DNA from: Planctomycetales bacterium
GTDB taxonomy: Bacteria; Planctomycetota; Phycisphaerae; SM23-33
Length of the DNA stretch: 59,356 nt
Reading direction: 5' to 3'
NCBI GenBank assembly: GCA_030592655.1
Contig: JAUVIQ010000001.1
Coordinates: 1 to 59,356 of the forward strand
Positions 6,693 through 13,711 of this stretch are shown in pieces. Numbering within the stretch: position 1 is the first letter of the stretch; each line of letters opens with the position of its first letter. The notes under the pieces are model-generated. The model ran no database searches. It worked only from the letters and a program-made list of their open reading frames with translations, and was not told the DNA's origin. Position numbers and translations under genes: made by a program.

Positions 6693-7106
6693 CTACCCGC
6701 CTGCCGGTACTTCTACACCGACCAGGGGCAGGAGCAGCGAAGCCGGCGACCACTCAGTTCGGGCGATCAGATAGAGCAAGACGAATGTTCCCGCCGCGAT
6801 GATTTCGATAATAGCGACGGCCCGATACTTTCCCCTGGCCCGCACCATCGCCACCACAGCACACAAAACCGAACCGGCCGCCAACGCCACAGCCGCACGA
6901 AGAAGCCAAGGTGTCCTGCTCACGTACTCCATTCTCTCGGGTGCCGCCATCTCTGCCATGAGGAGATAAAGCCCACACATGTCCCACGTGAACCACGCTG
7001 TCATTGCCGTCGCGGCGATGAGCAGGCCCGTGCCGATTCGCAATGGCAACCAACCCGGCGGCAGGCGGGTGGTAGTCACTGTCGATGCGGAGGGGATGTC
7101 TGTCAT
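6693..7106 (-). CDS. small membrane protein, possible paralogue of its neighbour
   Basis: A 137-residue protein with about four hydrophobic segments: RIGTGLLIAATAMTAWFTWD near 23-42, a middle loop YLLMAEMAAPERMEYVSRT, then PWLLRAAVALAAGSVLCAVV, AIIEIIAAGTFVLLYLIA, and a hydrophobic tail. The order helix, periplasm-sized loop, three helices is shared with the adjacent 6247-6648 product, as is the 'V-x-E-I' helix start. GGGAGAG lies about 9 bp before the ATG. Function unknown. Confidence 0.6.
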   Translation of the reverse strand: MTDIPSASTVTTTRLPPGWLPLRIGTGLLIAATAMTAWFTWDMCGLYLLMAEMAAPERMEYVSRTPWLLRAAVALAAGSVLCAVVAMVRARGKYRAVAIIEIIAAGTFVLLYLIARTEWSPASLLLPLVGVEVPAGG

Positions 7107-7210
7107 TTACGTTATCTCTCCCAATGTCCTGTAGCGTAAAGGCGAGCCGCTGCTACGCCACCCGCCTAAAAAACCTTTAGACTCTGCGCTCTCTGTGTCT
7201 CTGTGGCCAA

Positions 7211-9754
7211 TCACACATCCAGGTTTTTGACTTCCAGTGCGTGGGTTTCGATGAATTCGCGGCGGAGTTCGACGTTGCTGCCCATGAGGACCGAGAACAT
7301 TCTCTCTGCCTCTTCTGCCTCCTCCGCCCGGACTCGCAGGAGCGTCCGTACCTCCGGGTCCATCGTGGTTTCCCACAACTGGATGGCGTTCATTTCGCCC
7401 AGGCCCTTGAAACGCCTGATTTCCATGCCCTTTGAGCCGAGCTCGCGCAGGGAGGCGGTTATGCCCGCTATGTTGTCGATCTCGATGGTGGCGTCTTCGC
7501 TGACGAGGGCGAACCTCGCCGGCGGCTTCTCGCCGGTAACGGACTCTTCGCGGACGAGGAAATAATCGTCGATGTCAAGCCCCCGTGTGGCGAGTTTGGA
7601 GATGATCTTTTCGATGTCTTTGACTTCGTGGAGTTCAGCCTTCTTCTGGAGCCTGGGCCGGCCGCTTGTCCCGTTGCTGTTACCATCCCCGTTGCCGTTG
7701 CCGTTACCGTTGCCGTTACCATTTCCGTTGCCTGCCCCGCCCGCCCCGTTGGGGTCGGATTCATCCTCGACGAGCGTATCGGTGTACTTACTAAGTGTCT
7801 CGTCGAAGGCCTTCTGGCTGTGGCAGAAAATGTCTTTCCCGTCGAGGACCAGCCAGTGAGTCGGTAGTTTCTTCTGTTCCCTGTTGTCCATCAGGCCGGC
7901 GAAACTCAACCCTCGTCGTTCGAGGATGTGTATCTTCTCGGCCAGTTTGTCGAGGATTTCCACCAGTTCGCGTAGTTTCGCGCCCTTGATTTCGGTCTTT
8001 TTCTGTTTTCCGTTTTCGCTGCGGATTTGGAAGGACGTCCCGTCCAGTCCCAGGTTAATCAGCGTATCCCGCATAGCGGATTCGTTGAGGACGTATTCCT
8101 TGTGTTTTTTCCGTGTTACGAGGTACAGCGGCGGCTGGGCGACGAAGATTCGCCCGTTGAGAATCAGCGGCTTCATGTGGCGGTAGAAGAACGTCAGCAG
8201 CAGCGTGCGTATGTGCGAGCCGTCAACGTCCGCATCGGTCATTATGATAATTTTCCCGTATCGGCACTTGCTGACGTTCACCTCATCGTTTCCGATGCCG
8301 CAGTCCAGCGCCGAGACCATGTACCTGATTTCGTTGAACGACAGTATTTTGTCGATACGCGCTTTCTCGACGTTGAGGATTTTTCCCCGTAGCGGCAGGA
8401 TGGCCTGTGTAGCCGAATTTCTTCCCTGCTTTGCAGGCCCGCCGGCTGAATCGCCCTCGACCAGGAACAGTTCGGTGCTGGCGACGTCTTTGCTTCGGCA
8501 GTCGGCGAGTTTCCCCGGTAGCGAGCCGCCAGCAAGGGCGCCTTTTCGTCGTGTAAGGTCTCGCGCTTTTCGGGCGGCGTCGCGCGCCAGTTGGGCCTGG
8601 ACGCCCTTGGTGATAACCCGCTTGGCCTCGCGGGGATGCTCCTCCAGCCAGGTTCCGAGCTGCTCGTTGACCGTTTGCGTTACGAATGTCTCGACCTCGC
8701 TGTTTCCCAGTTTTGTCTTGGTTTGCCCTTCGAATTGCGGCTCGGCGACTTTTACGGAGATAACGGCGGTCATTCCTTCGCGGAGGTCGTCGCCGGAGGG
8801 TACTTTATCTTTTTCCTTCAGCAGTTTTGCGTTTCGGGCGTAGGCATTGAGCGTTCTGGTCAGGGCCGAGCGGAAGCCCGAAAGGTGCGTTCCGCCCTCG
8901 ACGGTGTGGATGTTGTTGGCGAAGGTGAAGACCGTCTCGCTGTATCCGTCGTTATACTGGAGCACCAGTTCCAGCGCGAGCATGGTCTTTTCGTCTTCCT
9001 TTTTGATGACGATGGGACGATGCAGCAAGTCTTTACCCTCGTTGAGATGCCCGACGAACGCCAGCAGGCCTTTGTTGAACTGGAAGACGTCTTCCTTTTC
9101 TTCAGTCTGGTCGATAAGTTTGATTTTCAGACCTTCATTCAGATACGCCAGTTCGCGCAGACGGGTCGAGAGCACTTCGTAACGAAGTTTCCTGTCGGGG
9201 AAGATTTCCGAATCCGGCATGAAGGTAATCTGCGTTCCGGATTTCTTTCTCTTGCCGATTTTTTTGAGTTTCGCCTGCTTCTTGCCCCGCCGGAACTCCA
9301 TGAAATAGACGTTTCCGTCGCGGCAGACTTCCACTTCCATCCATTCGCTCAGCGCGTTGACCACCGAGGCTCCGACGCCGTGCAGCCCGCCGGAGACCTT
9401 GTAGGAATCGTGGTCGAATTTTCCACCGGCGTGGAGTTTGCACATCACCACTTCGAGCGTGGAGATTTTCAGCGTCGGGTGAGGCCCGACGGGTATGCCT
9501 ACGCCGTCGTCGATGACTGTGCATGAACCGTCGGCGTTTATCCGAACGGTGATATTGCTGCACCTTCCGGCCATTGCTTCGTCGATGGCGTTATCGACGA
9601 GTTCCCAGACGAGGTGATGCAGCCCTCGCGGGGTTGTGTCGCCGATGTACATACCCGGACGCTTACGAACAGCCTCAAGCCCTTCGAGAACCTTAATCTT
9701 GCTCTCGTCATAAACGGGCTTCTTTTTCTTACCGGCCGAATCCTTGGCCACCAT
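7211..9754 (-). CDS. gyrB: DNA gyrase subunit B
   Basis: The ATPase subunit of DNA gyrase (847 residues), introducing negative supercoils together with GyrA. The GHKL ATPase domain shows ELVDNAIDEAMAG, DDGVGIPVG and GGLHGVGASVVNALS; the transducer ends before RRKGALAGGSLPGKLADCRS; the TOPRIM domain has FLVEGDSAGGPAKQGR and TDADVDGSHIRTLLLTFFYR; the C-terminus RRFKGLGEMN and LWETTMDPE is typical of GyrB. AGGAGAA precedes the ATG by 6 bp. Unusual is a Gly-Asn-rich run at about residues 668-695, encoded by an imperfect hexamer repeat, between TOPRIM and the C-terminal tail. Confidence 0.97.
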   Translation of the reverse strand: MVAKDSAGKKKKPVYDESKIKVLEGLEAVRKRPGMYIGDTTPRGLHHLVWELVDNAIDEAMAGRCSNITVRINADGSCTVIDDGVGIPVGPHPTLKISTLEVVMCKLHAGGKFDHDSYKVSGGLHGVGASVVNALSEWMEVEVCRDGNVYFMEFRRGKKQAKLKKIGKRKKSGTQITFMPDSEIFPDRKLRYEVLSTRLRELAYLNEGLKIKLIDQTEEKEDVFQFNKGLLAFVGHLNEGKDLLHRPIVIKKEDEKTMLALELVLQYNDGYSETVFTFANNIHTVEGGTHLSGFRSALTRTLNAYARNAKLLKEKDKVPSGDDLREGMTAVISVKVAEPQFEGQTKTKLGNSEVETFVTQTVNEQLGTWLEEHPREAKRVITKGVQAQLARDAARKARDLTRRKGALAGGSLPGKLADCRSKDVASTELFLVEGDSAGGPAKQGRNSATQAILPLRGKILNVEKARIDKILSFNEIRYMVSALDCGIGNDEVNVSKCRYGKIIIMTDADVDGSHIRTLLLTFFYRHMKPLILNGRIFVAQPPLYLVTRKKHKEYVLNESAMRDTLINLGLDGTSFQIRSENGKQKKTEIKGAKLRELVEILDKLAEKIHILERRGLSFAGLMDNREQKKLPTHWLVLDGKDIFCHSQKAFDETLSKYTDTLVEDESDPNGAGGAGNGNGNGNGNGNGNGDGNSNGTSGRPRLQKKAELHEVKDIEKIISKLATRGLDIDDYFLVREESVTGEKPPARFALVSEDATIEIDNIAGITASLRELGSKGMEIRRFKGLGEMNAIQLWETTMDPEVRTLLRVRAEEAEEAERMFSVLMGSNVELRREFIETHALEVKNLDV
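7670..7752 (-). repeat. in-frame hexanucleotide repeat inside gyrB
   Basis: Runs of GGNAAY codons (read on the + strand as CCGTTG/CCGTTA units) code for an alternating Gly-Asn tract. The unit is 6 bp, so changes in copy number keep the gyrB frame and would only alter linker length. Confidence 0.85.
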
Positions 9755-9946
9755 GAATTCTCCTATAAAATAGTGTCTGCTTTTGCGAAGAATTGCCCTT
9801 CTTTCCGGCGATTCAACAAGACTCGGTATTCTCGCAGATTCACGACGTTTTCGCCAGCATAAAGGAGCATTTCGGAGATGTTTTTTCCTGCCGGGCGACG
9901 GGGAACAGAGGATTCGGAATTAAGTGCTTCATACCCTTAATCCCCA

Positions 9947-9971
9947 AGGTGGTCACAAATTGTGACCACCT
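9947..9971. repeat. palindrome upstream of the ORF6N relic
   Basis: AGGTGGTCACAA-A-TTGTGACCACCT, 12-bp arms around one base. A related imperfect palindrome spans 10017-10041 (TTGAGGTCACAA-A-TTGCGACCTCAA). The second one is part of the ORF6N coding sequence, LRSQIATSK, so the first may be the same gene segment after duplication or decay. Confidence 0.75.
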
Positions 9972-10016
9972 CTCAAGGCAAGATGCGGAGACGGAACACT
10001 TGGTATAAGTCACGCT

Positions 10017-10367
10017 TTGAGGTCACAAATTGCGACCTCAAAAGGAGGCCGTGGCGGCAGACGAACTTTACCCTACGCCTTCACCGAGCACGGGGCCATC
10101 ATGGCTGCAAGCGTGCTGAACACCGAACGGGCGGTCAAGGTGAGCGTGTACGTCGTCAGGGCATTCGTAAAACTCCGGGAAATGCTCTCGACCCACAAGC
10201 AATTGGCCCAGAAACTCGCAGAACTGGAACGAGGCCTCCAAAAACACGACCACCAGATTCTCGCCCTGGTCGAAGCCATACGACAACTCATGGAACCGCC
10301 GCCCGAACCCAAACGAAAACCCATCGGCTACGCTACAGAGTGCGAAGAACGCAAAAAGAAGCGATGA
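10017..10367 (+). pseudogene. ORF6N-domain protein, 5'-truncated relic
   Basis: The frame encodes the second half of an ORF6N domain: LRSQIATSKGGRGGRR, LPYAFTEHGAIMAASVLNTE, RAVKVSVYVVRAFVKLREML, then a coiled-coil tail with HKQLAQKLAELERGLQKHD and a basic C-terminus. Full proteins of this type begin with about 60 more residues that recognise DNA, and no such sequence is in frame upstream, where a stop lies at 9963-9965. The TTG at 10017 lies within the domain. These proteins are often phage-derived regulators. I take this as a decayed gene; expression of the C-terminal half as an independent protein cannot be excluded. Confidence 0.75.
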
Positions 10368-10398
10368 AGTCGCAGAATGCGACCTCAAAAACATCACG

Positions 10399-10411
10399 CC
10401 CCCCCCCCCCC
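10399..10411 (+). repeat. 13-C homopolymer tract
   Basis: A run of thirteen C residues about 129 bp before the start of the large PD-(D/E)XK/SEC-C gene. Such runs slip during replication and are also error-prone in sequencing. It is not in a recognised coding frame. Confidence 0.8.
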
Positions 10412-10539
10412 GATCCAACCAGAATGAGTCAAAGTTCCGGGGGCACCTCAATTCTTGACTTTCACTGGTTATCACCGTATTGAATTAAATAAGGTGTCCT
10501 CGGAACTCAGTCTTACGGGGTTTTCGGGGGAGGGGATAG

Positions 10540-12990
10540 ATGACAAAGAAAAAGAGCCACAAACGTAAGCGAAGGCGCAAGGCGATCAAGCCCGACGACT
10601 TCTTCGAAGCCGCCGGTATTACCATCGCCCGCTACGGTCGATTCATCCAATTCCAGAGCCATCGGACCACGGAGCAGCAGCGACAGATTGAGGCCCATCA
10701 GGCATCAATGTATCCCCAGGTTATTTCGGAGATCAACGACCGCGTCTCGCGCATCAGGCAGTTGGTCTCGCAATATGACCCACTCACTCTTCTGCAGCGC
10801 GGCTACTGGGCTATGAGCGCGTCCATGCTGGGCAAGATGTCGGAGCACGAATATTCCTTCGAAGACGGCATCATGGTCCGGATGATCGATTACGTCCAGG
10901 CCGTGATCGTTTCAACTCCCCCCGCTCAGGCCACCGTTGAACTGACCGACGAAGGATGGCAGCAACTGCACGACGAGGTTCAGGAACTCTACCAGTCATT
11001 GTTTTTGACGTTTCATATCGTCAATAGCGCACGGCTCAAAGCGACCCAGCCGGACTACGACATAGACTACGACTTCTTCTGCGTGCAGGCTCAGATGCAC
11101 GCTACGTTCGTCAGATCGCTGCGCTATCCGGCCCATGACTGGGAGTTCCTAGAGGACTTCCTTGGCCCACACGATGATGAATTCCGCAAGCTCTTTGGAA
11201 TCTCGGTGGGCAACTTCGTAGACGGAATTCGTAGAATCCATCACAGCCTGATGCGCAACAACATCGCCGCGATCAAGGACATGTATGAAGAGCACCAGAA
11301 AGCGATGCAGCAACTCGACGCGATGGAGGAACCTGACCTGCCCGGTCTGATGGCGCATCTTGCAGAGAACCCTGAATGGCAACAGCGCATGGAATCCATC
11401 GCGGGTCGTATCATGGGGCTGCATCTGTTCGAGCTTGAGCGGTTCACGAACTTGCCTCCGCAACTGCTGGATGAGTTGTCCTTGGAGCCAGGTAAGGACA
11501 AGACGTTCTTCGCACCCGGCGACTATACCGGTTGGCCGCTGCGCGTGTTCCCGACAAAATGGCGACCGTTCCTGAAGATTGACGGCAAGCATTACTGCTT
11601 TGAACTGATCAATATCATGGATGACGTGTATCGGGCCATGCAGCGGCTGATATGCCGGCTCGACCCAGACTATGTAAACAAGTGGAATGATCGTCAGAAA
11701 GAGGCATCAGAGCAACGCCCGATTGAACTGTTACAGGAACTTCTGCCGGGAGCCATAGTGTACCGGTCGCTGTACTATCCGTGGAAGCAAGACGAGACCG
11801 GGAAGGCCAAACGGTGTGAATTGGACGGGCTGCTCATTTACGACGACATGTTGCTTGCCGTAGAGGTCAAGGGCGGAGCCTTTACTTGGACCACACCGTT
11901 GACAGATTTTCCGGCGTATCTCAAGTCGATCAAGGATTTGCTGAAGAAGCCTGCCGACCAAGCGACCAGGTTCCTCCAGTACCTGCGTAGCAGTGAAACG
12001 GTCGCCGTGTACAATGAGCAGGATCACGAGGTTGCCACACTGTCGCATGGTCGGTTCAGAGTCGTCATCCCGCTCTGTGTTACTCTGGATGCGCTCACCA
12101 CCGCAGCCTATCAGATCAATGAACTGAAGGCTGTCGGGATCACAGTACCGGAGACTGTATGCTCCTTGGCGATAGATGATCTCCGTGTCTATCGAGACAT
12201 CTTCCCCTCAGCGATCTTCTTTGCCCATTTCATACAGAAGAGATACGAGGCTGAACATGATCCCCTAGTGCACGTCAACGACGAACTGGACCATCTAGGC
12301 CTTTACTTGGCACACTTAAACTATGTCAGACATGTTCAAGTGCTTACGAGCAACCTTGGTGCTGAGGTAAGGTCTTGGGACGGTTACCGTAAGGAGATTG
12401 ACGAGTACTATTTCCAGTCGCAATGCGAGCCCGAACAGGCGAAAAGGCCATACCCGGCCGTCAGCACGCGCATGAGCGAGATCATCGCCTGCCTGAATGC
12501 GAAGGGTTTACCGGGTCGGTGTCGTTGCGCCTCAGTTCTGTTGGACATGCCCAAGGAATCCAGGGATGACTTCGAAATCGCCTTTGAGAAGGCGCTGACA
12601 CGTAGCCTGGAGCGTGGGCAGCCGTCACCGTTTCACATCCAAGGCGAAAGCAGTGTCACGGTATTCTGTGATGCGCCAGGCATTCAGGCGTTGTCGGCGG
12701 ATGACAAGCGGGAGTATACCCTTGCGTGGATGACCAGAGCCAATGTAGCGAGTCGCCTACTGCTTAGCGTTTTTTGTGATGCTGAGGGCTGTGTGGAGAG
12801 TGTTGACTGGGAAGAACTGCGCCTCAAGGATATCCCACAGGAACAACGGTCACAAATCAAAGCAATGGCTGTCTCGCAAGCGAAGCGACGAATATCGAAG
12901 CATCTAAAGGAACACGGTAAGATTGGTCGAAACGACCTCTGTCCTTGCGGCAGTGGCAGGAAGTTCAAGCGGTGTTGTGGCAACCGTTGA
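10540..12990 (+). CDS. large protein with PD-(D/E)XK nuclease-like domain and C-terminal SEC-C motif
   Basis: An 816-residue soluble protein. The basic start TKKKSHKRKRRRK is followed by a helical region of unknown family (about 20-380). Around residues 425-450, CELDGLLIYDDMLLAVEVKG has the Asp and Glu-x-Lys spacing of the PD-(D/E)XK nuclease fold (NERD-like). The C-terminus NDLCPCGSGRKFKRCCG is a SEC-C zinc-binding motif, found in SecA and in many nucleic-acid enzymes. A strong GGGGGAGGGG signal precedes the ATG. Its position beside an ORF6N relic and a 13-C tract suggests an accessory, perhaps defence-related, locus, but no partner gene is adjacent. Family-level function is inference; the two motifs are seen directly. 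Confidence 0.75.
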   Translation: MTKKKSHKRKRRRKAIKPDDFFEAAGITIARYGRFIQFQSHRTTEQQRQIEAHQASMYPQVISEINDRVSRIRQLVSQYDPLTLLQRGYWAMSASMLGKMSEHEYSFEDGIMVRMIDYVQAVIVSTPPAQATVELTDEGWQQLHDEVQELYQSLFLTFHIVNSARLKATQPDYDIDYDFFCVQAQMHATFVRSLRYPAHDWEFLEDFLGPHDDEFRKLFGISVGNFVDGIRRIHHSLMRNNIAAIKDMYEEHQKAMQQLDAMEEPDLPGLMAHLAENPEWQQRMESIAGRIMGLHLFELERFTNLPPQLLDELSLEPGKDKTFFAPGDYTGWPLRVFPTKWRPFLKIDGKHYCFELINIMDDVYRAMQRLICRLDPDYVNKWNDRQKEASEQRPIELLQELLPGAIVYRSLYYPWKQDETGKAKRCELDGLLIYDDMLLAVEVKGGAFTWTTPLTDFPAYLKSIKDLLKKPADQATRFLQYLRSSETVAVYNEQDHEVATLSHGRFRVVIPLCVTLDALTTAAYQINELKAVGITVPETVCSLAIDDLRVYRDIFPSAIFFAHFIQKRYEAEHDPLVHVNDELDHLGLYLAHLNYVRHVQVLTSNLGAEVRSWDGYRKEIDEYYFQSQCEPEQAKRPYPAVSTRMSEIIACLNAKGLPGRCRCASVLLDMPKESRDDFEIAFEKALTRSLERGQPSPFHIQGESSVTVFCDAPGIQALSADDKREYTLAWMTRANVASRLLLSVFCDAEGCVESVDWEELRLKDIPQEQRSQIKAMAVSQAKRRISKHLKEHGKIGRNDLCPCGSGRKFKRCCGNR

Positions 12991-13093
12991 AGGGCGAGGA
13001 AGATACGGGCACGGAGCATTTAATTGCTCCGATTCCCTATCTTTTACCCGTCGTTATTGGATTGTTCCTGCGGGGTTTTGTAGAATGTGTGTG

Positions 13094-13627
13094 ATGAAAT
13101 TGTACACAAAAAGCGGTGATGGGGGGTTTGCGTCGCTGCCGGGGGCCGGCGAGAAGGTTAGGAAAGATGACCCACGCTTTTCAGCCGTCGGCAGTCTGGA
13201 CGAACTCAATGCCGCTGTCGGTTTCTGCCTGGCTGAAGCCAGACGCGTTAGGGACGCTTCGGTCGTCGATGCTCTTGGTCCCGTTCAGGCAGAATTGTTT
13301 TCTGTCGGTGCTGTGCCACCCGCTCCGCTTGACGCTGCGGTGGCTCGGATGGAGAAACGCATTGACGCAATCTGCGGGGAATTGCCGGAGTTGAAGGATT
13401 TTATCCTTCCGGGTGGGTGCGAACTCGCCTGCCGGCTGCACCTGGCGCGGACCATCGCCCGCCGGGCAGAACGCGCTGTCGTGGCGGCATTGGACCTGCG
13501 AGACGACGAGCCTCACGAGGCCTCGGACGCACTGCGATACCTCAACCGCCTTTCCGACCTCCTGTTCGCCCTGGCCCGCCAGGCCAATCACAATGTCGGC
13601 GAATCCGAGGTTGCCGCGAAGTCCTGA
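13094..13627 (+). CDS. pduO: PduO-type cob(I)alamin adenosyltransferase
   Basis: Transfers the adenosyl group of ATP to cob(I)alamin, giving adenosylcobalamin for B12-dependent enzymes. It has the family's ATP-binding N-terminus KLYTKSGDGG, KVRKDDPRFSAVGSLDELNA, and the helical core with RTIARRAERAVVAAL and YLNRLSDLLFALAR. At 177 residues it is normal length. The start ATG 13094 is chosen by alignment with the usual M-K-[IL]-Y-T-K; ATG 13085 is possible. Slight departures are K-S-G-D-G-G in place of K-T-G-D-x-G and a Pro-Gly-Ala-Gly loop. It stands alone, with no other cobalamin gene in the window. Confidence 0.92.
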   Translation: MKLYTKSGDGGFASLPGAGEKVRKDDPRFSAVGSLDELNAAVGFCLAEARRVRDASVVDALGPVQAELFSVGAVPPAPLDAAVARMEKRIDAICGELPELKDFILPGGCELACRLHLARTIARRAERAVVAALDLRDDEPHEASDALRYLNRLSDLLFALARQANHNVGESEVAAKS

Positions 13628-13711
13628 CTCGTTTTTTGGCATGGTTCAATTCAGGGGAACACCAAGCACTGTCTGAACGGTTACATTTTTTATTCGTGCA
13701 ATTCGTGGACT

